DNA of 64,000 nucleotides from Calliphora vicina (GCF_958450345.1 NC_088784.1:44020278-44084277); one strand, 5' to 3'; numbered from the stretch's first letter, positions 1 through 10,594 are shown. A program made the numbers and translations. The notes: a model not told the origin generated them from the sequence alone.

Positions 1-250
1 ATGACAGTTTTTTAAATAATTGTGACAGCTATTCAAATAATATACAAAAGGCCTGATAACAAGCCTGTGAAGAAGGCCTACTACCAGGCCTGTTGAAGAA
101 GGCCTTCTATCAGGCCTGTTGAAGAAGGCCTTGGCTGGCTAGGACATCGTGTGTAAAAAATATATGAGTATGGAATGGAGCAATGAGGCCTTGTGTCTGA
201 TAAATAAGGCCTTCCAGAAGGCCTGCTTACTACTTCTTTTCGCCGCTGGG
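1..250. mobile_element. AGGCCT-rich MITE, right part (cut by window start)
   Basis: About ten copies of the palindrome AGGCCT/AAGGCCTT are packed into 200 bp of otherwise AT-rich DNA. The segment ends with CGCCGCTGGG at 241-250. It aligns in order with the right half of the complete element at 44460-44811: both share a block reading AAGGCCTTGGCT, then CCTTGTGTCTG, then a final CCGCTGGG. The left terminus is not seen, so the copy either starts before the window or is truncated. It has no coding capacity. The superfamily is not known. Confidence 0.75.
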
Positions 251-1373
251 TAGTTATGTACTTATTATAAGTCTTATGTATAAGTATTATACATATGCAT
301 ATGTATTGTATACATATGTATGTATGTCCATATAAAAGAGCATTTTTGCATATTTATGAGTACTTTATAACTTTGAATACATATAATATGCACTCAAGAA
401 AAAGTTTCCTCTAAACTAATAAGCAATTTATCAACTAAAGTTGGGCAATTGTGTGCTACCATATTGCACATGATTTTACACTTGTTCACTAGACTTTAAT
501 TCTGTAAGTTGCCATAGATAGTATGGACAAACATTGCACTACAAACATTTTCTATTGCCACCAACAAGTATCTTCTATGCATTAAAATTGGTCGCGAATC
601 ACATCATATCATAGCTATACTAAAATGCGTAATTCGCCAGAAGAAGGACTGTACATTTTGGAAGTACATACTCGTAAGTATCCATAAATGTTCACAATTC
701 CACCATTAATAAGTTATATAATCAGCTAATAACTTTATTAAAGTATTTCTTTCAATTTTTAATGCTTTAAAGAAATATAAATTTGTTGTTTTTTTTTTAT
801 TTGTCAACTTAATCATCTCAAATGTAATGTGAACGGCTTTGATTAACTTAATCAACATTTAGCTTAAACGCGTTTAAAACCACAAGTGTGAACATAGCAT
901 AAACAAATCGAAAATACACATACAGTAGCCCAAGAAAGTCTACATACAGGAAAAATTACTATGTTACTTTAATTTAAAGCAGTTTTTTTAGTTTTTTTTT
1001 ATGAGATATAAATAATAAATGTCTTATGTCGATTTTAGCAAAAAAAAAAATTCAAATAACGCCCAAAAGTTCACCGTTATTAGAGTTATTGATTCTGAGT
1101 AAAATAACCTACTTTTGGGTGGGCGGCACTATTAAGTTTCATAATATTTTGAACATTAAAGCCAAAAAAACTGTTCGTTATTTGATTCAGAATCAAAAAA
1201 TTTAAGAAAATAAATAAAAATTGCATATCATTATAATTAAGAAACAGCATTTTTTAAACCACATACATCAAATTTGTTCCTGATATATGAACATGTTTAG
1301 ATTATAACTTTAATGTTTCTAGGATCATTTACTGAGAATAAATCATATAGAATCTAGTAAAAAATTTCAATAA
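251..1373. other. Gene-free AT-rich stretch
   Basis: No reading frame of note. A stretch at 924-952 (starting CAGTAGCCCAAGAAAGTCTA) resembles the tip of a Tc1-like inverted repeat, but I found no partner end. A pair of similar phrases containing CCCAAAAGT or ACTTTTGGG at about 1063-1125 could be a short imperfect inverted repeat. Nothing else was recognised. Confidence 0.4.
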
Positions 1374-1381
1374 GTTACGAC

Positions 1382-2009
1382 TAGAGACGCTAAACGGGAC
1401 TGATTTTTGAAAATTCCGGGGTTCGGGATTTGGTAAAGGTACCGGGTCGGGATTTCGCGATTTTCGGGAAATCTAAAAATCCCGAAAATTATAAGAAAGA
1501 AACGTACATAATTATGTATTTACAATTGAAAGAAAATTTTTTATTTAGCAATTAATTTTTATTAGACACTAAAAAGCATAAAATACTTGCATAGTACATT
1601 ATATAAGAAGAAAAAACGATGAGTACATTATATAAGAAGAAATAACAATCGAAATATTTTCATTTTTTTCGAGCTCCTCATCTGAGATAAAATCTATTTC
1701 ATTTGAAGAGAATTTAAATTGAGTTTTGTTAGACAACTTACAAAAAAAGTTGAAGAATTAATTTATAGAGCCCCACTCAAGGAAAACCAAAAATATCGTT
1801 TTCCTTTATTAACTATATTGTAGCAGGAGTTGAGCTTAACAACTTTGCTGGACATCACTTTGTGATATTCGGGCATGTAGAATGTCAAAATGCATGAAAA
1901 AGGCACACACAAATTACAATTTCCCCTATTTATTTATTAAAAACGGGATTTAGGAAATCCCGAAAACCCCAGGATTTTCGGGAACGGGATTCCACGTTTG
2001 GCATCTCTA
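1382..2009. mobile_element. Non-autonomous hAT-type element (MITE), 628 bp
   Basis: The ends are imperfect inverted repeats: left TAGAGACGCTAAACG, right (reverse complement) TAGAGATGCCAAACG. CCCGAAAA/TTTTCGGG-rich blocks lie just inside both ends. The flanks are GTTACGAC (1374-1381) and GTTATGAC (2010-2017), an 8-bp target-site duplication with one mismatch, as expected for hAT. No transposase remnant is visible inside. Confidence 0.85.
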
Positions 2010-2061
2010 GTTATGACTCACGTATTAAAGAAATTTACTATTTGTCATAAAATATACCAAA

Positions 2062-2215
2062 TAAGGGTTAAGGTTTTTGTCTATACTGCAGCAAACTATT
2101 TTCACCACCAATGGAATTCAACTAATGGTGAATTGTTGAAAAACTCATTTTGAAAATAAAAATAATTTTTTAAACAGGAAAACAAAAATTCTGCTATAGT
2201 CGAAGGGTTTAGTCT
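2062..2215 (+). repeat. Dispersed repeat, copy A
   Basis: Begins AGGGTTAAGGTTTTTGTCT and matches 4473-4605 in the same orientation with substitutions and small gaps. Shared landmarks are CACCA(A/C)CAATRGAATTCAAC and GTCRAAGGGTTTA. No coding potential. The parent element was not identified. Confidence 0.6.
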
Positions 2216-2345
2216 GCATGTTATCCAAACAGACCGGGTTTGATACTAATAAGAGGAGACACGTAAAATTCTTAAAATAAAATCTCACATTGATAAATAT
2301 TTTTGTATAAATTGTTCTTGTTTTTCATGAATTTTTATGGTAATA

Positions 2346-3370
2346 CTAGCTGAACCCGGTCCGCGTGGCTGGTCCTTACAATAATTCTGTTTTATATTGC
2401 ATCTCGATTTGAATATACAGTGTCGTACAAAAAAAAGCACGGACTCCCCCGACCTGACATCGCACCCGAAACACTGAGGTGGTCATTTGACAAAGTTGTA
2501 GCAGATATCTATAAGTACAGTGGCATGCCATTAAAAAAAAGAAACGGATGTATTTAAGGCAAATGGGATATTATATTTATGAATTCATCTTAAGCTCAGG
2601 GGATATACGTTTCTTTTTTTTTATTTACTCGGGAGCAAACCACATACAAAACATGAATTTTCAAAATGTAAGCCAGCAATAGTCAACGATTGGCCTTATG
2701 CTTTATCGTTGGAAATCTTTGGTATGCGTGAAATCATTACGTCTTCGCAAAATTGCACATTCTCACAGCCAATCCGAATTTTTGTAGTTGGTTGTAAGAC
2801 TTGTGAATACCTTGTCGACAAAGGATTGAATATTCATTTGCATTTGGCAGAAGTTCGGCGGGAACGAAATCTGATTTGTCGACGTTGTTTACTATATTAG
2901 TTGTACTTTCGGAAATTTTGTTTATCATCGGTACTTTTATAGTACAATGTTAACAGCGGCCCACTTGTTTTATCGAACGATATAAAAATTTGGTATGTAC
3001 CGGACATGTTACACCAAATCATTCGCTTCAGAGTGAATTAAAATTTTTAGAATGATGTTAAGCAACGAAATTAAAATTAGCATTGTTTGATCGTTGGGCA
3101 TTTATTTCTCGAATGAAAAAATAAGAATAATTTTTTGACAATTTTTGACGCCCCTCCGCCCACAGACCAAAAATCTGAAGATTCACTGAAAATTTGATAA
3201 AAATCTGTCCAGCCATATCTCCGGAACCACTATGCCGATTTCGTGCAAACTCCACATAAACCATCTACAGACCATCCCCAACGTACCCTGGTTTGGTTGA
3301 AATCGGTGGACCAGATTTCGCAGTTAGTGGTGACATCAGAATGTACACTTCTTTTTATATATGTATAAGA
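2346..3370 (+). mobile_element. Degenerate dispersed element (CTAGCTGAACCCGG type)
   Basis: The left part reads CTAGCTGAACCCGGTCCGCG. The right part reads GAAATCGGTGGACCAGATTT, followed by TATATATGTATAAG. This start/end style is common in widely dispersed insect repeats. The 63-codon frame at 2709-2900 is not recognisable as a protein and is not called as a gene. I cannot name the superfamily with confidence. Confidence 0.4.
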
Positions 3371-3502
3371 TTTACAAAGTGATGTGATATTTTTTTTAAA
3401 TAATAATTGGCATAATTAAATTTCCAACATCTAAGCCTTATTTAAATACATACTTTTTAAGCTCCAAAAATCAAAAATAAACCGTAATTAGTGGCACTCT
3501 AA

Positions 3503-3715
3503 CTGGCATACCTAAACGCTAGCGGCTAGCGTATTTTAGTTGTCAAAAATTCTCACGCTCATACAATTTGTATGTAGCATACCGAAATAACGCGGCGGCA
3601 ACGTTATGGCAACGCTTTGCAATTGGAAAATCCAATTTTGACAGCGCGTTTAATAGTGAAGTAAGTTGCAAAACACAACAAATATAAACAAATAAATAAC
3701 GAAATTTAAGATAAT
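3503..3715 (+). mobile_element. Fragment of PIF/Harbinger-like MITE (copy of the 45094 element)
   Basis: Starts TAA|CTGGCATACCTAAACGC and runs collinearly with 45094-45295, including GTAGCATACCGAAATAACGC and CCAATTTTGACAGCGCGTT. The right half of the MITE is missing or too diverged to follow. The 5' junction TAA fits the family's 3-bp duplication seen in the intact copy. Confidence 0.75.
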
Positions 3716-3811
3716 CGTAAAATTTATAGATTTAATATTGACTTTTCGGCTATAGTGGTTAGGCTGACAAAGTACAGCCAAAAGAAATAAAATGTACCCA
3801 ATGAGAATGTA

Positions 3812-4175
3812 CAGGGTGTCCGCCAGGAAGGTATACTACTTTATTTTGCCGCCATTTTGGTAAACATTAGTATTGACAGTTCATATTTGGCAGTCGTGAA
3901 ATAGACACGTGGCAAATTTATTATTGAAAAATATTCGATAAACCAAAGTGTTTTAATCGTTAAAACATTTTATCAAAATCAATCATCGATTACTGTGACG
4001 ATGAGAAAGTTATGTGAAATTTTGAAATGGTGATGTTGATTGGCCTCCATGGTCGCCTGATTTGACTGCTCCGGACTTCTTTTTGTGGGGCTATATGAAA
4101 AGCAGGGTTTATGCAAACAAATGCAGTCAAATTAGGCGACCAAACAAAGTAGTATACCTTCCCGCGAATACCCTG
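3812..4175 (+). mobile_element. Internally deleted mariner-type element, 364 bp
   Basis: Flanked by TA on both sides (3810-3811 and 4176-4177). The inverted ends are about 30 bp long: left CAGGGTGTCCGCCAGGAAGG, right (reverse complement) CAGGGTATTCGCGGGAAGGT, each continuing into TATACTACTTT. It keeps a fragment of transposase (4038-4124), so it is a deletion derivative of an IS630/Tc1/mariner-superfamily element rather than an unrelated MITE. Confidence 0.88.
4038..4124 (+). pseudogene. Mariner-type transposase fragment
   Basis: A 29-codon open stretch reads DWPPWSPDLTAPDFFLWG and then GYMKSRVYANKC. In mariner-like DDE transposases the D of the PD-LTAPDFFLWG segment lies in the C-terminal half of the catalytic domain. 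Everything upstream (DNA-binding domain, first two catalytic aspartates) and the C-terminus is gone, so the relic cannot encode an active enzyme. Its TIR and TA context are described under the enclosing element. Confidence 0.85.
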
Positions 4176-4177
4176 TA

Positions 4178-4916
4178 CTTATTTCCTGATTCTAAACGAT
4201 CTAACTTTAACTTTATCTAACTTGTGTTCTATTGTTCATTCGTTTATGATTAGATGAATAAACAATTAACACTCATTTCAGAAAAAAGTTATCTTTTCAT
4301 ACTTACATCACTTCAGTTATATCCTCAATACACTTAGGATAAATATTTCTAAATTCATTAATTTAAAAAGTATACAAAAATTACAATTTTCTAAATTTAA
4401 AAAAATCATTAAAAAGTGATATTGGTTTGGAAAAAGAAATTTTAAAAAACTGTTTACCCGACTTTTTCCATTTAGGGTTAAGGTTTTTGTCTGTACTGTT
4501 TCTATTTTCATCACCAATAGAATTCAACTAATATAATTCACAATTTTGAAAATAAAATCATTTTTTTAAATATGAAAATAAACGAAGTGATTTAGTCAAA
4601 GGGTTTATATTTCTGCTCAATGGCTGCACCAACAATTTTTATTAAATAAAAATAAATAGAAGTACACAATATAAAATAGGGAAAAAAATACTTTTGAAAA
4701 ATGTACCAAATTATGTGTACTGAAGTTTTAACCCTTTTTACACGTTTGTAATCGAATTTCAAATAGTGAGTTATCTTTTGAAGGATTTTAGGATTGTCTG
4801 TTTTATTTTATGAGTTCGTTAATGTTAGATAATAAATGTCCTGTTTTAACTATTTTTTGGGCCCTTTTTTGTCCCCCGTGAAGAAACAATTTTCAAAAAA
4901 TTACATTAATTATCAG
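4178..4916. other. Gene-free AT-rich stretch before the hAT element
   Basis: Holds the second copy of the dispersed repeat (4473-4605) and otherwise AT-rich sequence with no recognised gene. It is the left flank of the 4917-12051 hAT insertion. The two flanks would join at ATTATCAG. Confidence 0.4.
4473..4605 (+). repeat. Dispersed repeat, copy B
   Basis: Second copy of the repeat at 2062-2215, same orientation, starting AGGGTTAAGGTTTTTGTCT. The two copies lie about 2.4 kb apart. Confidence 0.6.
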
Positions 4917-5026
4917 CAGGGAAACCAAAATATACAAATGCATGTTCTTTCTGGTGAGTCTAATTGGCACACGAATAAGATATTTCCACGTTTCAGAACT
5001 ATTTCAGAATTTTGGCATCGATTTGT

Positions 5027-5150
5027 GAGTGCATATTTTACCCTTAAATGCATATTTTTGCATATATTTGATTTAAGAGCATATTTATGCCATATTTTTG
5101 CGTTTTTAGAGCATATTTTACTGTTTAATAGCATATTTTGACCTTATCAA
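5027..5150 (+). repeat. GCATATTT subterminal repeats, left end of hAT element
   Basis: GCATATTT or AGCATATTTT occurs at about 5031, 5051, 5080, 5110 and 5131. A matching cluster lies near the right end (about 11956-12040). Arrays of short subterminal motifs are typical transposase-binding regions in hAT elements; binding here is inference. Confidence 0.6.
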
Positions 5151-5520
5151 AAACAATTTTTGTCTTACTTACTTTCCGCTGTTGTGTTACGGGTTTTTAT
5201 TCCTTTGTTTAAAATTCAAAATTGAAAAATAGATGGTTTTTAAGCTTTTTAATAATAGCACCATCTAAATATCAAATTTTAGTTCTAATTCAAACTTAAC
5301 CGTTCTTTAATATTAAGAGAATGTACAATAGCACAATATACATATAAAATATAATATAAGAAACAAATACAGCAATATTCACAAGGTCTATTAATAAGGT
5401 CTGTGCAACTAAACAGCTGATAATTTTTTGTCCCTTTGTGTTTACATACTGTGTTTGTCAAAATTTGTTTACATTTTTAGAGCGCCATTGTATTTTTTTC
5501 AAATTTGTTTACTTTTCTAA

Positions 5521-5640
5521 CGTTTCGTGACAAAACTGAAAACTGAAAAAATAAATTAAAAACATAAAAAAATAAGAAAAAGTGTCGTGAACAAATTGAA
5601 AGCGGAAAAAATAAATTAAAAACTTAAAAAAATTAATAAA
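5521..5640 (+). repeat. 60-bp tandem duplication
   Basis: Two adjacent 60-bp units (5521-5580, 5581-5640) share GTCGTGA or TTCGTGA, then GAAAAAATAAATTAAAAAC in the same register, with scattered differences. Confidence 0.65.
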
Positions 5641-5877
5641 AAATACGTTAATGCTCTTCAATAGTTCTTTAATTTCATATATCTAAAAAAAATAAATGTA
5701 TGTTGTTGAAAATAAAATTATATTATGTATGTTTGTTTTGGTAATGTTTTTGACAAGTTCAGTATAGTTTTACACAAACAAAATGCCTGTTTTTATACCC
5801 TTCAGCTTCGTGAGAAGGGTATATATAAGTTTGTCATTCCGTTTGTAATTTCTACATTTTTCATTTCCGACCCTATA

Positions 5878-5960
5878 AAGTATATATATTCTGGATCCTT
5901 ATAGATAGCGGAGTCGATTAAGCCATGTCCGTCTGTCTGTCCGTCTGTCTGTCTGTTGAA
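5878..5960 (+). repeat. mini-me core: (TA)n - core - (GTCY)n
   Basis: A short TATATATA run is followed by a core of about 35 bp and then a run of GTCC/GTCT tetramers (5926-5955). This arrangement is known for the dipteran mini-me elements described as microsatellite-initiating. An inverted copy of the same block lies at about 52095-52175. Confidence 0.75.
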
Positions 5961-6125
5961 ATCAATTTTCTGAAGGCCCCAGATATCTCCGGGATCCAAA
6001 TCTTCAACAATTCTGTCAGACATACTTTCGAGAATTTTGCTATTTAAAATCAGCAAAATCCGTCCATAAGTAACGGAGATATGAGCAAAAATCCGAGACA
6101 ACCTCTGAAAATTTCATCAAAAAAC

Positions 6126-6350
6126 ACAATGTATTGCATGCTTTGACAAAAAAACAACAAAACGTATGGTTGGATGTGCAAGCTTTGCGTATTTTGTTTC
6201 TTTTGGCGTTGTTGTTGTTTTTTATACAACTAAACGTTTGTTTGGTTGTGTGTGTTTTTTTTTTGACAAAAAATCAACAAATCGTATGTTTGAATGTGCA
6301 TGCTTTGCGTATTTTGTTTCTTTTGGCGTTGTTGTTGTTTTTTATACAAT
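6126..6350 (+). repeat. 122-bp tandem duplication in DINE element
   Basis: CTTTGCGTATTTTGTTTC appears at about 6182 and 6304, with long flanking identity (TTTTGGCGTTGTTGTTGTTT, then TTTATACAA). A third, diverged relative lies at about 10730-10820, on the other side of the inserted transposon. The overlapping 82- and 86-codon frames here are products of the duplication, not genes. Confidence 0.7.
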
Positions 6351-7180
6351 TAAACCAGTCACGAGCAAAATTGGGATTCTAATGCACGCGTGCATAGGCC
6401 AAAAAATTCTGCTGACGCTTTGTTGACACACCTACACTATAAGCTTGTGTGTATTAGTGTGTCTGTGTTTTACTGAAATGACCACTTGTATGTTGCTTTG
6501 TTACGATCTCAGAGATCAAAATCAAATCAGTTGCTGTTTAGCATTTGTAGAAGCAAGGTCCCTGTTGGCCAAGTCTTCAAGACATCATCGATGATGCGTA
6601 CAGGACAATGTTAAATCATAAATGATTTGTTGGCGACAGCCGGAGCAAATCACTGACGACTTTTTCGAACAAAGGGCACTTTTTTCGTGTCCGACAATAT
6701 GAGCGACATTACAATGCATATTGTCGTTGACGATCAGATAAGTAACAATGTGGTTCAACTTGTCATCGACGAATATATAAACGAAATGTTTTCAACCTTG
6801 TCATTGACGACTGTTTAGCGACAGTATCCTTCCATAGTATCGTCGGTGACAGTATAGCGGAAACAACCATAACATGATCATCGACGACAAATTGGACGAC
6901 AAAATACTCACCTTCTCACCAAATGATTTCTTTTTGAAATAATTTAAATATATTATGAGTTTTATATATTTTTTATTGATTTCAATATATGTAAATACAT
7001 ATGTATAGAAAAATTAATATAATTTATATATATAAATTAATATACATATATGTAATATATGTATGTATTTAAAAAATAATAGAAAAATTTATACATACTT
7101 ATGTATAATAAAATAAAATTAATTTGAACATTTCATCAGGTTTTGCTTTTAATAAAAAAAGTTAAAAATAAATTCAGGTT

Positions 7181-8057
7181 TTATGGCAACTTATCATCAT
7201 TTTCTTTATTATTCTCATTTTTCTTTCTGGAATTTGACCTATTTATAGTATTCTTGAAGCGATGAAACGATAAACGCAGATCTTTTATAAATTTATCATG
7301 GGTGTAGCCCTCTGATTTAGTTGATTCTGTAATAAAATTATTGTTATTATTTATAATATTAGAACTCTCTCAAATTAATTACCATAAATTGCGTTTAATA
7401 AGTTGCAATATCTTTTTAGGGATTTTTTCCCCTTAACACCATCATAATTATAATTGCTTATTATGGATTTACTAAAAATTCGGTCAATATTTCTTAAATT
7501 TCCAGCAATTATTCGCTTCATTACAGCAATCTAAAAATGAGAAAATAAACTATAATATCTCTAAATAAATATAATAATGAGATAAAAAATTTGACGCATG
7601 TAAAACGAATGTAATGCCTGATTTACACATGAAAATTTTAGTTGCACAAGTTTTTAATATTGTGGGATAGAAGGAGAAAGACATCTTTTTTCTCTCCTCT
7701 CTCTCTTCCACAAGCTTAAAAACTTGCGAAATTAAAATTGCCGTGTGTAAATCTGGACTATTTTCAATAGTACATGATTTACCAGAAGTAGTGAATTCTA
7801 TAAGATAATGACTATGTTTTTTGCAGAAATACACTTACAATTTCGACCTTTGTGTCAGAGTTCAACTCCATTTCAAGTTTTTTTAAACCACTTTTCGTCT
7901 CAATTGGAAAAGTAGTCTGGTATCCATTACATAAACTTAAATTTCGTCTCAACAACACATTATTTTCTGCAATTAATTTTACTATTTCGTCCTGGCGTTT
8001 TAGGACGAGTTCCATATTATCTTTAAGCGAATTAATTTCTTCTGCAATCTTATCCAT
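7181..8057 (-). CDS. DUF4806-like protein of the transposon, three exons
   Basis: Hand-built model on the minus strand: exon 1 8057-7839 (ATG, MDKIAEEINS), intron with donor GTAAGT, exon 2 7530-7383, intron with donor GTAATT and acceptor TTACAG, exon 3 7326-7181 ending TAA. The frame is maintained across both junctions (513 nt, 170 aa). Residues about 17-60 are heptad-like and may form a coiled coil. The phrase FPIETKSGLKKLE, then MKRIIAG, then YNYDGVKGKKSLK matches the layout of DUF4806 domains, which often accompany this transposase type in invertebrates. The function is unknown; a DNA-binding or transposition-helper role is inference. A MITE sits in intron 1 without disturbing the exons. 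Confidence 0.7.
7615..7758. mobile_element. Small PIF-like MITE in intron 1 of the DUF4806-like gene
   Basis: The inverted ends of about 40 bp are imperfect: left TGCCTGATTTACAC, right (reverse complement) GTCCAGATTTACAC, followed inside by AATTTTA and GCAAGTTTTTAA-like blocks. The flanks are TAA and TAT, an imperfect 3-bp TWA site. The centre is a CT-rich tract. Confidence 0.6.
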
Positions 8058-8061
8058 GTTT

Positions 8062-9393
8062 TTAAAATATAGAATTGTTGAAAATATCTGCAAAAAAAAG
8101 TGTAACCAAATAAATTAAACACAGTTGTGCAAAACTGGTATAACAATAAATTGCTCTTTGTAAGGCAAACACATCATTTTGCACTTTATTTGGTTTTTTC
8201 ACGCATTTTTTAATATGTTGCATGAAATTTTCAAAATCATATGCAGTGAAACTAGTCACTAATCCCATTTCTTTTACACATTCACAAACATGTAACAAAT
8301 TGTGTATATTATATGATAGATTTTTTTCACCATATATATTGGAATAAAAGGATACAAAATCCCGCAACAAAATCTCTGATGCTTCCATATTTTGTTCATA
8401 ACTATATGGACAACAAAGTAGTCTATATGCGCAGTGAATTAAAAGAAAATGATAATAAATGTCATCATTAACAATATCTCTTAATATTATTATACCCGTA
8501 TACAACAAAAATTGCCGAAACTCTGTAGCCTTCCATCTATCTAATTGGTCAATTGGTCGAGGAGCTCGACCAAATTCTTTTGGAATAAATCCAACGATGG
8601 ATAGCAGACTATTTGTAGCAGAAACTCTTTCTGAAACTGTAATTTTTTTAATCATCATTTTGAGAATTTTTCGAATTACCCCTAGATCTATCAAGTGCAT
8701 AGGATCAATAGGAAATTGACTTACCATTTTGATACCAGCACTTTCTAAGTCAGTAAGGGTATTGCGAAACATTATCGAATGATGATCAGGGCAAGATCTA
8801 TTTTTAAACATCTCATCTGTACGTGGATCCCCTGGAATATTGGAATATACATTTACATTTTGTACTCTTTTTCCAACTTGTAAACATTTGCTACAGCCGT
8901 GGAATGCATTGTGGCCCACGCACCCAGTAAAAAAGGCCCGAGCTGGAGCATCACAAATAAATGCTCTTATACTAACAGAAACATTTCTGTTTTTAATGAG
9001 AAGTCCAGAAGAAGTTAACTCTTTTACTTCATAAATAAAATCGTGTAAAAATAAGTTGATATTCACTGGCTTCTTTTCTCCACAATAAATTCCAATAGGA
9101 AAAATGCATTTTACTTCAAAATTTACAATTTTCCCTAAAATTGGCCATAACTGTATGGAACTGCTTTTATAAAGTGGCAATCCATCAATTCCGATATCCA
9201 ATTTAATTGCATCGACGTCAATCGACGTTTGATTCAATTTTTCTAATTGGTTTTTTAAGCCGAAATGGTAATAATTACCTGGATTAACCGTTCTAACAAT
9301 GAACGGAGTTTGTTTTTTCTTTAACAATTTTTTCGAAGTACTTGGAACGTCTATACCATTTTCACATAAAACTTTTAAAATATCATCACCCAA
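8062..9393 (-). CDS. Transposase of the two-gene transposon (main exon)
   Basis: A 443-codon open stretch. Landmarks in order: NGIDVPSTSKKLL (N-terminal conserved block), DIGIDGLPLYKSSS and QLWPIL at about residues 66-88 (first acidic block), FICDAPARAFFTG with GHNAFHGCSKC at about 149-173 (Cys-rich), PIDPMHLIDLGV (second acidic block) at about 230, WKATEFRQFLLYTG at about 289-302, and YDFENFMQHIKK near 386. This order is shared by a transposase family widespread in invertebrate genomes; relation to CACTA-type Transposase_21 enzymes is my inference. The frame opens at a TTG, not an ATG. The codon just upstream is an in-frame TAG, so the true N-terminus lies upstream and is either spliced or mutated. 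Confidence 0.75.
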   Translation of the reverse strand: MGDDILKVLCENGIDVPSTSKKLLKKKQTPFIVRTVNPGNYYHFGLKNQLEKLNQTSIDVDAIKLDIGIDGLPLYKSSSIQLWPILGKIVNFEVKCIFPIGIYCGEKKPVNINLFLHDFIYEVKELTSSGLLIKNRNVSVSIRAFICDAPARAFFTGCVGHNAFHGCSKCLQVGKRVQNVNVYSNIPGDPRTDEMFKNRSCPDHHSIMFRNTLTDLESAGIKMVSQFPIDPMHLIDLGVIRKILKMMIKKITVSERVSATNSLLSIVGFIPKEFGRAPRPIDQLDRWKATEFRQFLLYTGIIILRDIVNDDIYYHFLLIHCAYRLLCCPYSYEQNMEASEILLRDFVSFYSNIYGEKNLSYNIHNLLHVCECVKEMGLVTSFTAYDFENFMQHIKKCVKKPNKVQNDVFALQRAIYCYTSFAQLCLIYLVTLFFADIFNNSIF

Positions 9394-9584
9394 CTATCTT
9401 GTAACGTGATGATTTAAAAAAATATTTTTACTGCGTGTTTAAATCTTGTTTTGGCGGAATATTATTTTCAACAGTAAGTTCTGAAGACTGATCAATGTAG
9501 GTGAATAAAAATACTTTGTGTTTTTATATATCAAAAAATATTAAGTTTTCATTTTCTTAATTAATTTTATTAATCATATTAGTT

Positions 9585-9735
9585 TTCAATAATTTTCATT
9601 ATAATTTTCAATATTCTACAACAAACAATAAAATTTTGTAATTTTGCAATAAAACCAGAATATTGTATTTTATTTTAAAATAATATAAATATAATCTCTA
9701 TTTTCAATAATTTTCATTATAATTTTCAATATTCT
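9585..9735. repeat. Short duplicated tract inside the transposon
   Basis: A block reading TTTTCAATAATTTTCATTAT, then AATTTTCAATATTCTAC, occurs at about 9583 and 9700, separated by about 117 bp. It lies in the presumed first intron of the transposase gene. Confidence 0.6.
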
Positions 9736-9870
9736 ACAATCAATACCATCATGAATCGATGAAAGATTTTCACTTTCATTGATATCATTCTGGGATTCTG
9801 TACTCTTCTTAACTCTGTTGAAATATTCCCGCTTTTTACGAGCTATTTCCTGACGCAATGATTTGGGCAT
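9670..9870 (-). CDS. Probable first exon of the transposase gene
   Basis: An ATG frame begins MPKSLRQEIARKKREYFNRV, a basic N-terminus, and is rich in Ser/Asn/Glu after residue 20. The same reading (ARKKREYFNRVKKSTES) is preserved in the deletion derivative at 17213-17270, which shows it belongs to the element. The C-terminal third of this frame falls in a duplicated AT-rich tract and is probably intron. A short candidate exon (about 9480-9427) follows an acceptor-like CAG before the main exon. The exact splicing is not resolved. Confidence 0.5.
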   Translation of the reverse strand: MPKSLRQEIARKKREYFNRVKKSTESQNDINESENLSSIHDGIDCRILKIIMKIIENRDYIYIILK

Positions 9871-10594
9871 ATTGTATACTATACTTTTAATAAGTATTAT
9901 ATATTGTTATATAAATATGTTGTACACTTACCTCTAGAATAATTATTAGAAAATTAATATTATTTACTTTTACCACAAAACACTTTAAAACAACCTTTCA
10001 CTATCACTTTAAAAACACGAATGAATAATTTTTACTCTCTTTTTATATTTGTTTTGTTCTAAGACGTTAAATTACAGTTATTTAAAATTTTTTTCATAGA
10101 AAAAACTAAAAAAATATGTTGACAACAACATTTAGTTCTAAGTGAGGATAGAAACACGACAAAGTTTTATAAATGTTGTCTTTGTTGTCCTCAACAAATC
10201 TTATTTGAATCAAAAACTTAATGACACTGTCGCTCATTTCGTCGTCAATATAGTTTGAAACAAGACAACATACGTGAAGTTGTTGATAAGTTTGTCTTTA
10301 AAGAAGCATAAATAAAGACAAGTTCAAGACATTGTCGCTCATCTTGTCGTAAATGTAACCTGAAACACGACAATTTGCATGCAATTGTCGCTCATCTTGT
10401 CCTCAATAATATCTTATTCAAGACAAATTCAAAAATTTGTCATTATGCTGTCTACTATTAGGCTCAAAACACGACAAATTACACGACTTTCTTATTAAAG
10501 TTGTCCTAAATTGCATTTTATACAGGACAAATTTGAAAAATTCCTGCAGACATCATTGATGCAAACGTCGTCAATAACGATTTGGCCAACTGGG

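Larger units (their letters stand above)
6560..10594 (-). mobile_element. Two-gene DNA transposon (transposase + DUF4806-like), copy 1
   Basis: The inverted ends are short: left CCCTGTTGGCCAAGTC, right (reverse complement) CCCAGTTGGCCAAATC. Both subterminal regions, about 350-450 bp each, are dense in GACGAC/GTCGTC and GACAA/TTGTC motifs. Inside, both genes read leftward: transposase (9870-8062) and then a spliced DUF4806-like gene (8057-7181). No convincing target-site duplication was found. A deletion derivative of the same family lies at 16520-19602 in opposite orientation. The superfamily is uncertain. Confidence 0.75.

Noticed and set aside
2709..2900. 63-codon frame with cysteines in a degenerate repeat
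   Set aside because: No recognisable domain; a frame of equal length overlaps it on the other strand, and the region is decayed.
3812..4175. The mariner derivative as an intact gene
   Set aside because: Only 29 codons of transposase remain between complete inverted ends.
4836..5141. 101-codon plus-strand frame
   Set aside because: It spans the left hAT terminus and the GCATATTT repeats, so it is an artefact of the insertion.
6134..6426. Overlapping 82- and 86-codon hydrophobic frames as membrane proteins
   Set aside because: They are generated by the 122-bp duplication of T-rich DINE sequence; no homology or codon bias.
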